From Intestinimonas massiliensis (ex Afouda et al. 2020) (GTDB lineage: Bacteria; Bacillota; Clostridia; Oscillospirales; Oscillospiraceae), in NCBI RefSeq assembly GCF_001244995.1, contig NZ_LN869529.1, positions 1,940,957-2,004,956 on the forward strand: DNA of 64,000 bases. The letters are read 5' to 3'. The stretch's first letter is position 1. Each line of letters starts with the position of its first letter. The notes below the pieces were generated by a model, which did no database searches, was not told the origin of the DNA, and worked only from the letters and a program-made list of their open reading frames with translations. Of the stretch, positions 8,738-17,080 are shown one piece after another. The position numbers and the translations under genes were made by a program.

Positions 8738-9355
8738 CTACCCCCCGTCCACGTGGCTCTTGATGCGCTGGGTGATCATATCCAGCGCCACCAGGTTGTG
8801 GCCCCCGTCCAGCACCACAATGTCCGCATACTGGCGGCTGGGCTGGACAAACTGCTGGTGCATGGGCTTGACCGTATTCAAATACTGGCTGATGACCGAG
8901 TCCAGACTCCGGCCCCGCTCCTTTACGTCCCGCAGAATGCGCCGCAGGATTCGCACGTCGGCGTCGGTGTCCACAAAGATCTTGATGTCCATCAGGTCCC
9001 GCAGCTCCTTAGGGTGGAAGATCAAAATGCCCTCCACGATGACCACCTTGGTGGGCCGCACCTCCACCGTGTCCTTGGAGCGGTTGTGGATGGTATAGTC
9101 GTACACCGGGCAGTGGATGGTCTGGCCTGCGCACAGCGTCTTCAGATCCTCCACCATGAGGTCGGTATCGAAGGCGTCCGGGTGGTCGTAGTTGAGCTTG
9201 CAGCGCTCCTCATAGGGCATATTGGGATGGGCCTTATAATAGTTGTCGTGGTAGACCACGCTGACGTTTTCCCCAAAGTGGTCCTTGAGATGCTGGGTCA
9301 GGGTGGTCTTGCCCGAGCCGGTCCCGCCGGCGATGCCGATGATCATGGTGTCCAT
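8738..9355 (-). CDS. udk: Uridine kinase family protein
   Basis: A 205-residue P-loop kinase of the uridine/phosphoribulokinase family, expected to phosphorylate uridine and cytidine in pyrimidine salvage. Walker A is GGTGSGKT near residues 9-16. The family motifs HDNYYKAH, YDHPDAFDTDLM, PVYDYTIHNR, VEGILIF and FVDTDADVRILRRI follow in the usual order. ATG 9355 is chosen because GAGGAGG lies 8 bases upstream. A longer reading from 9409 would start inside the -35 box of the gene's own promoter. Length fits the family. It is divergent from the sigma-54 regulator. Confidence 0.93.
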   Translation of the reverse strand: MDTMIIGIAGGTGSGKTTLTQHLKDHFGENVSVVYHDNYYKAHPNMPYEERCKLNYDHPDAFDTDLMVEDLKTLCAGQTIHCPVYDYTIHNRSKDTVEVRPTKVVIVEGILIFHPKELRDLMDIKIFVDTDADVRILRRILRDVKERGRSLDSVISQYLNTVKPMHQQFVQPSRQYADIVVLDGGHNLVALDMITQRIKSHVDGG

Positions 9356-9380
9356 GCGTCCCGCCTCCTCGTTTTTCCCA

Positions 9381-9409
9381 ATTATAAAGGATACAGACGG
9401 CTTTGACAA
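9381..9409 (-). promoter_or_regulatory. Sigma-A promoter for udk
   Basis: On the minus strand TTGTCA, a 17-base spacer and a perfect TATAAT. Confidence 0.8.
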
Positions 9410-9415
9410 TCCCTC

Positions 9416-9444
9416 TTGCGTCCCTCCGCCGGACGGGATACAAT
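9416..9444 (+). promoter_or_regulatory. Sigma-A promoter for the enhancer-binding protein gene
   Basis: TTGCGT, 17-base spacer, TACAAT, ending 26 bases before ATG 9470. It is back to back with the udk promoter. Confidence 0.6.
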
Positions 9445-9469
9445 AGCCCTACGGAAAGGGGGGGCACCC

Positions 9470-10825
9470 ATGGAGCTCAACGAGGCCGCCCGCGCCGCCT
9501 TCAACGCCATGCGGGAGGGCATCACCATCATCGACACCGACGGGATCATCGTCTTCGGCAACACGGCCTACCGGGAATTTCTCAACAAGGAGGCCGGAGG
9601 CGATATCGGCCCCATCGAGGGCTACCGGCTCCGGGACCTGCGGCCCGGCGCCCGCCTGCCCGATGTGCTGGCGAAGGGCGAGCCCATCCTCCATCTGACC
9701 CGGCAGGAGGTGGAGGACTTCTACTTTGTCAACCTGTACCCCATCTACCGGGACGGGGTGCTTCTGGGCGGCCTATCGGTGGTCACCTTCCTGGACGACG
9801 CCTACCGGGCCCGGGAAGAGCTGGAGGCCATGGAGGCCCGGAGCAAGCAGGTCCTCCACCGCATCAACAAGGCCAACGGCGCCCGGTATACCTTCGACGA
9901 CATCGTGGCCGAGAGCCCGGCGGGAGCCCAGACCAAGGCCCTGGCGGAAAAGATCGCCGCCACCGACGCTACCGTGCTGCTGGAGTCGGAGAGCGGCACC
10001 GGAAAGGAGCTCTACGCCCAGGCCATCCACAACGCCAGTCTCCGGCGGGAGGGGGTCTTTGTGGCCATCAACTGTGCCAACTTCAATCCCAACATGCTGG
10101 AGTCCGAGCTGTTCGGCTACGTGGAGGGGGCCTTCACCGGGGCGAAAAAGGGCGGCAAGCTGGGGCTCTTCGAGGCCGCCGCCGGCGGCACCCTCTTCCT
10201 GGACGAGATCTCCGAGATGGACCTGGGCCTCCAGGCCAAGCTGCTCCGGGTGCTTCAGGAGCGCCGCATCCGTCCGGTGGGCGGCGTCAAGGAGATCGAC
10301 GTGGATGTGCGGGTGATCGCCGCGTGCAACGCCGGCCTGCCGGACTATGTGGATCAGGGCAAGTTTCGAAAGGATCTCTATTACCGCCTCAACACCTTTC
10401 CCATCCACATTCCGCCCCTTCGGGAGCGGACCGGCGACATCCCCGCCCTGGCCGCCGCCATTCTGGACCAGCTCTCCCACAAGCTGCGCCGCCCCTTTAC
10501 CCTCACCGACGAGGCCGTGCGCCTCCTCCAGGCGCATAGCTGGCCCGGCAACGTGCGGGAGCTGCGCAACGTGCTGGAGTTCTCCGCCTACCTCACCCCC
10601 TCCGGCATCATTACCTGCGAGGCCTTCCCCGCCGACCTGCGCCGCCCCGCGGAGCACGACGCCGCCCTCCCTCTGGTCCAAAGGGTCCGGGCCTTTGAAA
10701 AGCGGGAGATCCAGCGGCTGCTGGCCCGGAACGGCGCCAGTCTGGAGGGCAAGAAAAAAACGGCCGCCCAGTTGGGCATCTCTCTGGCCAGCCTATACAA
10801 CAAGCTGAACGCGCCTGACTTCTAG
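9470..10825 (+). CDS. Sigma-54-dependent transcriptional activator (PAS, AAA+, Fis HTH)
   Basis: A 451-residue bacterial enhancer-binding protein. Residues about 1-115 form a PAS sensor domain. The AAA+ ATPase follows, with the P-loop SGTGKE near 175, the sigma-54 contact loop GAFTGA near 221, and Walker B LFLDEISEM. The C-terminus is a Fis-type helix-turn-helix (KKTAAQLGISLASLYNKL). The first Gly of the usual GESGTGKE is Ser here. ATG 9470 is preceded by a GGAAAGGGGGGG tract. It reads directly toward a sigma-54 promoter and three inverted-repeat sites downstream, the first of which overlaps its own stop codon. It therefore almost surely activates the transporter-AtuA operon in response to a ligand bound by the PAS domain. 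The ligand is unknown. Confidence 0.95.
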   Translation: MELNEAARAAFNAMREGITIIDTDGIIVFGNTAYREFLNKEAGGDIGPIEGYRLRDLRPGARLPDVLAKGEPILHLTRQEVEDFYFVNLYPIYRDGVLLGGLSVVTFLDDAYRAREELEAMEARSKQVLHRINKANGARYTFDDIVAESPAGAQTKALAEKIAATDATVLLESESGTGKELYAQAIHNASLRREGVFVAINCANFNPNMLESELFGYVEGAFTGAKKGGKLGLFEAAAGGTLFLDEISEMDLGLQAKLLRVLQERRIRPVGGVKEIDVDVRVIAACNAGLPDYVDQGKFRKDLYYRLNTFPIHIPPLRERTGDIPALAAAILDQLSHKLRRPFTLTDEAVRLLQAHSWPGNVRELRNVLEFSAYLTPSGIITCEAFPADLRRPAEHDAALPLVQRVRAFEKREIQRLLARNGASLEGKKKTAAQLGISLASLYNKLNAPDF

Positions 10826-10926
10826 TTTTTTAGAAATCAGTTCCAGCATTTTAGAATTTCGCCATTTGCAACGGCTTGGACCCCCATTCGTCCCGCAAAA
10901 CATGTCGGATTTCTAATATTTTAGAA
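10820..10926 (+). promoter_or_regulatory. Three enhancer (UAS) inverted repeats for the sigma-54 activator
   Basis: Three 16-bp sites share the form TTCTAR-N4-TTAGAA: TTCTAGTTTTTTAGAA (10820-10835), TTCCAGCATTTTAGAA (10841-10856) and TTCTAATATTTTAGAA (10911-10926). Sites 1 and 2 are 21 bp apart centre to centre, two helical turns, which suits cooperative binding. All lie about 100-210 bp upstream of the -24 element, the usual enhancer range. Site 1 includes the stop codon of the activator gene. Confidence 0.75.
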
Positions 10927-10933
10927 TTGCGGT

Positions 10934-10949
10934 GCGGCCAATTGGCCGC
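10934..10949. repeat. 16-bp perfect palindrome
   Basis: GCGGCCAATTGGCCGC, between enhancer site 3 and the terminator. It could be another protein-binding site or part of a transcript end; nothing else identifies it. Confidence 0.4.
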
Positions 10950-10970
10950 GCTCCGCCCCGTTCCCAAAAC

Positions 10971-11017
10971 CCGCGGCGCCTTGTCCCCCAGGCGCCGCGG
11001 GGCTTTTTTATTTTTTT
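10971..11017 (+). terminator. Rho-independent terminator of the enhancer-binding protein gene
   Basis: A perfect 10-bp stem (CCGCGGCGCC / GGCGCCGCGG) with a 10-base loop, then two T runs. It insulates the sigma-54 promoter just downstream from read-through. Confidence 0.9.
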
Positions 11018-11025
11018 CTCAAGTT

Positions 11026-11042
11026 TTGGCACGCCCCTTGCT
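11026..11042 (+). promoter_or_regulatory. Sigma-54 (-24/-12) promoter
   Basis: TTGGCACGCCCCTTGCT matches the RpoN consensus TTGGCACG-N4-TTGCW, with GG and GC twelve bases apart. It lies about 64 bases before the CitMHS start codon. Confidence 0.92.
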
Positions 11043-11105
11043 TTGTTAACTAAGCGCAAGCGAGAAGCCCCACAGATCGCGCTGCAAAAACGAGGAGGTA
11101 TTTGC

Positions 11106-12479
11106 ATGTTAGCAGCACTTGGTTTCATCACAGTCATCGTCATGCTCGTCCTGATCATGACCAAGAAAGCGTCTCCCCTGGTCGCCCTCATCGCGGTCCC
11201 CGTCATCACCGGCATCCTGGCCTGCTTCTTCATCGCAGTGGTCCCGGAGGGCGCCCCGGAGGGGACCGCCGGCGTCGTCAACTTCATGGCCAACTTTAAG
11301 TCCCTGGGCAAGATGATCACCGGCTCGTCCGGCATCGGCTCCGTGGCCGCCACCGGCGTCATGTTCATCTTCTCCATCCTGTTCTTCGGCATCCTCACCG
11401 ACGCCGGCACCTTCCGCCCCATCATCGGCGGCATCACCAGGATGATGGGCACCGACCCCGTGAAGATCGCCATCGGCACCGCCATCCTGGCCATGTGCGT
11501 CCATCTGGACGGCTCCGGCGCCGTCACCTTCCTGATCTGCGTGCCCCCGCTGGTGCCCCTGTATGACGCCGTGGGCATGAAGCGCACCACCCTGGCCACC
11601 ATCGTCGCCATGGCCGCCGGCACCATGAATATCCTGCCCTGGGGCGGCCCCACCATCCGCGCCGCCACCGCTCTGAGCGTGGACGTGGTCAAGGAGCTGT
11701 TCATGCCCGTTCTCCCCGCCGTCATCGTGGGCCTGATCTGCGTGGTGGTATTCGCCGCCCTGCTGGGCAAGAAGGAGAAAGCCCGCATCGGCTCCGTGGC
11801 CCTGGGCAATGCCGAAGTCACTATGGCCGAGCTCTCCGATGAGCAGAAGGCCCTGCTGCGGCCCCATCTCTTCCCCATCAACCTGGCCCTCATCATCCTG
11901 GCCATCCTCTCCCTGCTGTTCTCCGGCTTTGCCCCCGCCGTGGTCTTCATGGTCTTCTACGTGCTGGCTACCGTCATCAACTACCCCAACGTGAAGGACT
12001 CCAAGGCCCGGGTGGACGCCCACGCCAAGGAGTGCTTGATGATGTGCTCCGTCCTCTTCGCCGCCGGCTGCTTTACCGGCATCATGAAGGGCACCGGCAT
12101 GATTACCGAGATGGCCGGCGCGCTCACCGCCCTCATCCCCGCCTCTCTGGGCCGGTTCTTCCCCATCATTGTGGGTATCATCTCCATGCCCGCCTCCCTG
12201 CTGTTTGACCCCGATTCCTTCTATTACGGCGTGCTGCCCGTGCTGGCGCAGACCGCCGAGGGCTTCGGCGTGGCCGGCGTCAACGTGGGCCAGGCCGCCA
12301 TTCTGGGCCAGATGACCACCGGCTTCCCTGTCTCCCCCCTCACCGCCTCCACCTTCCTGCTGGTAGGCCTGGCCGGCGTGGACCTGGGCGAGCATCAGAA
12401 AAAGACCATTCCCATGGTGTGGGCCATCTCCCTCATCATGCTGGTGGTGGGCGTCATCACCGGCGGCATCTCCATCTGA
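11106..12479 (+). CDS. CitMHS family (citrate-metal:H+) transporter
   Basis: A 457-residue polytopic carrier of the CitMHS family, whose known members import citrate as a metal complex with protons. The N-terminus ([20 protein letters not shown]) and the block [14 protein letters not shown] followed by NILPWGGPT are typical of the family. About 11-12 hydrophobic segments are visible. ATG 11106 follows GAGGAGG. It is the first gene after the sigma-54 promoter and is cotranscribed with the AtuA genes, so its substrate is likely the compound processed by them, probably a di- or tricarboxylate or a related branched acid. Citrate itself is not shown. Confidence 0.88.
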   Translation: MLAALGFITVIVMLVLIMTKKASPLVALIAVPVITGILACFFIAVVPEGAPEGTAGVVNFMANFKSLGKMITGSSGIGSVAATGVMFIFSILFFGILTDAGTFRPIIGGITRMMGTDPVKIAIGTAILAMCVHLDGSGAVTFLICVPPLVPLYDAVGMKRTTLATIVAMAAGTMNILPWGGPTIRAATALSVDVVKELFMPVLPAVIVGLICVVVFAALLGKKEKARIGSVALGNAEVTMAELSDEQKALLRPHLFPINLALIILAILSLLFSGFAPAVVFMVFYVLATVINYPNVKDSKARVDAHAKECLMMCSVLFAAGCFTGIMKGTGMITEMAGALTALIPASLGRFFPIIVGIISMPASLLFDPDSFYYGVLPVLAQTAEGFGVAGVNVGQAAILGQMTTGFPVSPLTASTFLLVGLAGVDLGEHQKKTIPMVWAISLIMLVVGVITGGISI

Positions 12480-12519
12480 ACCACACCTACCTTTTAACTG
12501 CTAGAAAGGAAGTCGTACT

Positions 12520-13866
12520 ATGAAAACCATCCGTATCGGCAGCGGCGCAGGCTACGCCGGCGACCGCCTGGAGCCCTCCCTGGAACTCATTGAGAAGGGC
12601 AATCTGGACTACATCAGCTACGAGTGCCTGGCCGAGCGCACCATCGCCATCGGCCAGCAGGCCAAGCTGAAGGACCCCACCAAGGGCTATAACGGGCTGC
12701 TGGAGCACCGCATGGAAAAGGCCCTCCCTCTGGCCTGGGAGCACAAGGTGAAGATCATCACCAACATGGGCTCCGCCAACCCCCAGGCCGCCGCCAAAAA
12801 ATGCGTGGAGATCGCCCGCAAGCACGGCCTCACCGGCATGAAGATCGCCTGTGTCACCGGCGACGATCTGCTGCCCGTCATCGACAAGTACAGGGACACC
12901 GAGGTCTGGGAGACCCACGAGCCCCTGTCCAAGCTGCCCGGCGAGATTGTCTCCGCCAACGCCTACATGGGCGTGGAGGGCATTCTGAAGGCCCTGGATC
13001 TGGGCGCCGACGTGGTCATCACCGGCCGTGTCTCCGACCCCGCCATCTTCATGGCCCCCCTCATCCACGAGTTCGGCTGGTCCCTGGAGGACTGGGACAA
13101 GCTGGGCAAGGGCACCATGGCGGGCCACCTGCTGGAGTGCGGCGGCCAGGTTACCGGCGGCTACTTCGCTGAGCCGGGCAAGAAGGACGTGCCCGGCGTG
13201 GGCCACCTGGGCTTCCCCATCATCGAGGTGGCTGAGGACGGCTCCTTCTTTGTCACCAAGGTCCCCGAGGCCGGCGGCATGGTGACCGTAGAGACCTGCT
13301 CCGAGCAGATCGTCTATGAGATCCACGACCCCGAGAACTACTTCACCCCCGACGTGGTGGCCGACTTCAAGCAGGTCAAGTTTACCGAGGTGGCCAAGGA
13401 CAAGGTACAGGTGGAGGGCGCCACCGGCAAGCCCAAGACCGAGACCTTCAAGTGCTCCATCGGCTACCGCGACTGCTTCATCGGCGACGGCGAGATTTCC
13501 TACGGCGGACCCGGCTGCGTCGCCCGCGCCAAGCTGGCCCTGGACATCGTCAAGGAGCGGCTGGAGCTGGTGGCCCCCCACACCTTCGACGAGCTCAAGT
13601 TTGACCTCATCGGCTGCAACAGCCTGTACTGGAACCCCGACTACCAGTACAACGAGGAGCCCAGCGAGGTCCGGGTCCGGGTGGCCGGCCGGGCCAAGAC
13701 CAAGGCGGACGCCGACATCATCGCCAACGAGGTGGAGGCTCTCTACACCAACGGCCCCGCCGGCGGCTGCGGCGCCGTGAAGCGCACCCGCGACATCGTA
13801 TCCGTGGCCTCCATCCTGGTCAGCCGCTACGACGTCAAGCCGGAAGCCGAAATTTTTGAAGTCTGA
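12520..13866 (+). CDS. AtuA family protein (DUF1446), main domain
   Basis: A 448-residue protein of the acyclic terpene utilisation AtuA family (DUF1446). Characteristic features are the N-terminal GSGAGYAGDR, ANAYMGVEGILKAL, TGRVSDPAIF and GHLLECGGQVTGGYF. The start has AAAGGAAG upstream. The C-terminal ferredoxin-like domain found in full-length AtuA proteins is encoded separately by the next gene, 28 bases downstream. The catalytic role of this family is not settled, though members occur with CoA-linked carboxylation and hydration of branched acids. The context (sigma-54 control and a CitMHS carrier) suggests catabolism of an imported carboxylate. Confidence 0.88.
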   Translation: MKTIRIGSGAGYAGDRLEPSLELIEKGNLDYISYECLAERTIAIGQQAKLKDPTKGYNGLLEHRMEKALPLAWEHKVKIITNMGSANPQAAAKKCVEIARKHGLTGMKIACVTGDDLLPVIDKYRDTEVWETHEPLSKLPGEIVSANAYMGVEGILKALDLGADVVITGRVSDPAIFMAPLIHEFGWSLEDWDKLGKGTMAGHLLECGGQVTGGYFAEPGKKDVPGVGHLGFPIIEVAEDGSFFVTKVPEAGGMVTVETCSEQIVYEIHDPENYFTPDVVADFKQVKFTEVAKDKVQVEGATGKPKTETFKCSIGYRDCFIGDGEISYGGPGCVARAKLALDIVKERLELVAPHTFDELKFDLIGCNSLYWNPDYQYNEEPSEVRVRVAGRAKTKADADIIANEVEALYTNGPAGGCGAVKRTRDIVSVASILVSRYDVKPEAEIFEV

Positions 13867-13894
13867 TTTTAGGGACAGAAAGGAAGTATCCGCC

Positions 13895-14194
13895 ATGAAA
13901 CTCTGGGATATCGCACACTCCCGCACCGGCGACAAGGGCAACATCTCCAACGTGTCCCTCATCGCTTACGACGCCAAGGACTTTGCGCTGCTCAAGGAGA
14001 AGGTCACCGCCGAAAAGGTGAAGGAGCACTTCAAGGGCATCGTCAAGGGCGAGGTGGTCCGTTACGAGCTGCCCAACATCCACGCCCTCAACTTCGTCAT
14101 GTACGCCGCCCTGGGCGGCGGCGTCACCCGCTCCCTGTCCGTGGATATGCACGGCAAGGGTCTGAGCTCCTACCTGCTGGATATGGACATCTAA
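13895..14194 (+). CDS. AtuA C-terminal ferredoxin-fold-like domain protein
   Basis: A 99-residue protein beginning MKLWDIAHSRTGDKGNISN. The SRTGDKGN motif is the hallmark of the C-terminal domain of AtuA proteins. ATG 13895 follows AAAGGAAG; a longer reading would overlap the previous gene without a ribosome site. It likely forms a complex with the preceding AtuA body, so the two are subunits of one enzyme. The gene is followed by a strong terminator that closes the sigma-54 operon. Confidence 0.85.
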   Translation: MKLWDIAHSRTGDKGNISNVSLIAYDAKDFALLKEKVTAEKVKEHFKGIVKGEVVRYELPNIHALNFVMYAALGGGVTRSLSVDMHGKGLSSYLLDMDI

Positions 14195-14242
14195 GTCCTT
14201 CCAATACCCTCCGAATCCCCAACACGAATTCTGCTTTTCCCA

Positions 14243-14276
14243 CCCCGGACTTTTACGGAAGTCCGGGGCCTTTTTT
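14243..14276 (+). terminator. Rho-independent terminator of the CitMHS-AtuA operon
   Basis: CCCCGGACTT and AAGTCCGGGG pair around TTACGG, followed by CC and six T. Confidence 0.92.
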
Positions 14277-14344
14277 CCGCGTGGCGGGGCAAAAGCCCGG
14301 TTTTTGCATATACTAGCGGTGTAAACCCGAAAGGAGAACTGCGT

Positions 14345-16195
14345 ATGTGCGGAATTGCCGGATTCATCCACTTTGAGCGGGACAATGGCCGTCCGGAATG
14401 GGCGGCCATTGCCCATTCCATGGAGGAGACGCTGCACCACCGGGGCCCCGACGACAGGGGGGAGTGGACCTGCCCCGCCGGGGCGCTGGTCCACCGGCGG
14501 CTGGCGGTCATCGACCCGGACCGGGGCAGACAGCCCATGACCCGGTCCCGGGAGGGACAGGACTACGTTATCGTCTACAACGGTGAGCTCTACAACACCG
14601 GCGCGCTGCGCCGGGACCTGGAGGGGCGGGGCCACGCTTTTGAGACCGCCTCCGACACCGAGGTGCTCCTCGCCGCCTATCTGGAATACGGCGAGGCGGT
14701 GGGGACCCGGCTGGAGGGCATCTACGCCTTCGTGATCTGGGACGGGGCCCGAAAGCAGTTTTTCGCCTGCCGGGACCGCTTCGGGGTGAAGCCCTTCTTC
14801 TACGCCTGGGCCGACGACGGGGCCTTTGTCTTCGGCTCCGAGCTCAAGGCGCTGTTCGCCTATCCCGGTCTCACCCCCCGGGTGGACGCCGCCGGGTGGT
14901 GCGAGGTGCTGGGTATCGGCCCCGCCCGGACTGCCGGGGTAGGGGTGTTCGCCGGGGTGGAGGAGCTCCGGCCCGCCCACCAGATGGTCATCGGCCCGGC
15001 CGGGGCCCGGCAGGAGCGTTACTGGTCCCTGGTCAGCCGCCCCCACACCGACTCCTATGAGGACACGGTGGTCCGGGTCCGGGAGCTGGTCACCGGCGCC
15101 GTCACCCGGCAGTTGGTCTCCGACGTGCCCCTGTGCACCTTCCTGTCCGGCGGGCTGGACTCCAGCGTCATCACCGCCGTAGCCGCCCGGGACTACCAGC
15201 GCCGGGGCCTGCCCGCCCTGGAGACCTACTCCTTCGACTACGCCGACAACCAAAAGTACTTCCGGCCCTCCTCCTTCCAGCCCGACGCCGACTGGCCCTG
15301 GGTGGAGCGCATGGTGGAGGCCTTTCACACCCGGCACACCGTACTCACCTGCCCCATCCCCGATCTGGCCGCCCTGCTGGACCAGGCTATGCGGGCCAAG
15401 GACCTGCCCGGCATGGCCGACGTGGACGCCTCCCTGCTCTATTTCTGCCGCCAGGTGGCCCAAAAACATGTGGTGGCCCTGTCCGGGGAGTGCGCCGACG
15501 AGGTGTTCGGGGGCTACCCCTGGTTCGAGCGGCCCGAGATGCTCCACGCCTCCACCTTCCCCTGGAGCCGGGGCCTGGACGCCCGCAGGGAGGTCTTTGA
15601 CCCGCGGCTGTGGAAGCGGCTGGGAGTGGAGGATTACGTGCAGTACCGCTACACCCAGTCGGTGGCCCAGACCCCCCGGCTGGAGGGGGAGGACCCGGAA
15701 AACGCCCGGCGGCGGGAGGTGGCCTGGCTCAACCTCAACTGGTTCATGTCCACCCTGCTGGACCGCAAGGACCGCATGAGCATGTGGTCGGGCCTGGAGG
15801 TGCGGGTCCCCTTCTGCGACCACCACCTGGTGGAGTACGTCTGGAACATCCCCTGGTGCATGAAGGCCATGAACGGCCGGCGCAAGCAGGTGCTGCGGGA
15901 CGCGGCGGAGGGTCTGCTCCCCGTGGACGTGCGCACCCGGCCCAAGAGCCCCTATCCCAAGACCCACAACCCCCTCTACGAGGAGCTGGTCCGGGCCCGG
16001 GTGGCCGAGATCCTGGCCGACCCGGCAGCTCCCCTGCACGCTCTGGTGGACGAGAACGCCCTGCGGGCGGGGATGCTGGTCTCCGCCGGGGACTACGGCC
16101 GGCCCTGGTTCGGCCAGCTCATGGCCGGGCCCCAGATGCTGGCCTACCTGGTGCAGCTCAACGCCTGGATGGTCCGGTTCGGGCTGACGGTGTAG
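14345..16195 (+). CDS. asnB: Asparagine synthase (glutamine-hydrolysing)
   Basis: A 616-residue AsnB that makes asparagine from aspartate, glutamine and ATP. The N-terminal class II glutaminase domain begins MCGIAGF, with the nucleophile Cys exposed after Met removal, followed by HHRGPDD and the RLAVID and YNGELYN blocks. The synthetase domain carries the pyrophosphate loop SGGLDSS at 268-274, then GECADEVFGGYPWF and the DRMSMWSGLEVRVPFCDH segment. AAAGGAG sits upstream of the start. It appears monocistronic. The asparagine-specific call is from overall match to AsnB; related amidotransferases cannot be fully excluded. Confidence 0.93.
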   Translation: MCGIAGFIHFERDNGRPEWAAIAHSMEETLHHRGPDDRGEWTCPAGALVHRRLAVIDPDRGRQPMTRSREGQDYVIVYNGELYNTGALRRDLEGRGHAFETASDTEVLLAAYLEYGEAVGTRLEGIYAFVIWDGARKQFFACRDRFGVKPFFYAWADDGAFVFGSELKALFAYPGLTPRVDAAGWCEVLGIGPARTAGVGVFAGVEELRPAHQMVIGPAGARQERYWSLVSRPHTDSYEDTVVRVRELVTGAVTRQLVSDVPLCTFLSGGLDSSVITAVAARDYQRRGLPALETYSFDYADNQKYFRPSSFQPDADWPWVERMVEAFHTRHTVLTCPIPDLAALLDQAMRAKDLPGMADVDASLLYFCRQVAQKHVVALSGECADEVFGGYPWFERPEMLHASTFPWSRGLDARREVFDPRLWKRLGVEDYVQYRYTQSVAQTPRLEGEDPENARRREVAWLNLNWFMSTLLDRKDRMSMWSGLEVRVPFCDHHLVEYVWNIPWCMKAMNGRRKQVLRDAAEGLLPVDVRTRPKSPYPKTHNPLYEELVRARVAEILADPAAPLHALVDENALRAGMLVSAGDYGRPWFGQLMAGPQMLAYLVQLNAWMVRFGLTV

Positions 16196-16266
16196 CACCC
16201 CGGCGGCGGGGAGAGCGCCGCCGGAAAAACTTTATCTTTTCTTCACTCCTTCTCAAGGAAAATTTA

Positions 16267-16303
16267 CCTCCTTCGTGGTAGCCTGATAGCAACACGAAGG
16301 AGG
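16267..16303 (+). promoter_or_regulatory. Inverted repeat covering the ribosome site of the ABC transporter operon
   Basis: A perfect 11-bp repeat (CCTCCTTCGTG / CACGAAGGAGG) with a 15-base loop, followed by CTTTTTCTT and ATG 16313. The right arm contains the GGAGG ribosome site, so the hairpin would hide it. With its T tract it could also act as a terminator or attenuator. Confidence 0.6.
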
Positions 16304-16312
16304 CTTTTTCTT

Positions 16313-17080
16313 ATGGAACCCATCCTATCCGTCTCACATCTGCAAAAGGTCTACGGTGACCGGGGCAGCCACACCCGGGCCCTGGACGACCTCAGCTTCG
16401 ACGTGCTCCCCGGCGAGTTCGTGGGCGTTATGGGCGCGTCCGGCTCGGGCAAGACCACCCTTTTGAACTGTGTGTCCACCATCGACCGTCCCTCTTCCGG
16501 CACCATCACCGTGGACGGCACCGACGTCACCGCCCTCCGGGGCAAGGCCCTCTCCCGCTTCCGCCGGGAGCGGCTGGGCTTCGTCTTCCAGGACTGCAAC
16601 CTGCTGGACACCCTCACCGCCTTTGAGAACATCGCCCTGGCCCTCACCATCCTGGGCACGCCCGCCGGGGAGATCGACCGCCGGGTCCGAGACACCGCCG
16701 GGCTGCTGGGGCTGGAGCGGGTGCTGGAAAAGTACCCCTACCAGCTCTCCGGCGGCGAGCAGCAGCGGGTGGCCGCCGCCCGGGCCATCATCACCGCCCC
16801 CGCCCTCGTCCTAGCCGACGAGCCCACCGGCGCGCTGGACTCCAAGTCCGCCGGGCAGCTTCTGGGCCAGCTCTCCCAGCTCAACCGGGAGCAGGGGGCC
16901 ACCATCGTCATGGTCACCCACGACGCCTTTACCGCCTCCTGGTGTCATCGCATCCTCTTCATCAAGGACGGCCGACTCTGGCACGAGCTGCGGCGGGACG
17001 GGGAGGACCGGCGGCGGTTCTTCCAGGACATCATCGGCGTGGTCAGCCGGCTGGGAGGTGACGCGGCCGATGTTTTTTAA
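16313..17080 (+). CDS. Bce-type ABC transporter, ATP-binding protein
   Basis: A 255-residue ATPase of the MacB/BceA class. Walker A is GASGSGKTT at 41-49, the Q-loop is FQDCNLLDTLTAFENIAL, the signature LSGGEQQR at 145-152, and Walker B LVLADEPTGALD. The permease gene starts inside its 3' end (11-base overlap), so the two proteins form one transporter. BceAB systems recognise cell-wall-active peptide antibiotics and usually work with a histidine kinase and response regulator. None is adjacent here, so the sensor must be elsewhere or absent. A hairpin over the ribosome site suggests leader-level control. Confidence 0.92.
   Translation: MEPILSVSHLQKVYGDRGSHTRALDDLSFDVLPGEFVGVMGASGSGKTTLLNCVSTIDRPSSGTITVDGTDVTALRGKALSRFRRERLGFVFQDCNLLDTLTAFENIALALTILGTPAGEIDRRVRDTAGLLGLERVLEKYPYQLSGGEQQRVAAARAIITAPALVLADEPTGALDSKSAGQLLGQLSQLNREQGATIVMVTHDAFTASWCHRILFIKDGRLWHELRRDGEDRRRFFQDIIGVVSRLGGDAADVF

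Noticed and set aside
13835-16198. A 787-codon open frame on the minus strand
   Set aside because: Antisense to asnB, low-complexity Gly/Pro/His product; AsnB motifs on the plus strand are complete.
17058-17070. GTG 17058 as start of the ABC permease
   Set aside because: GGGAGG would touch the GTG; ATG 17070 has a workable distance and gives the usual BceB N-terminus.
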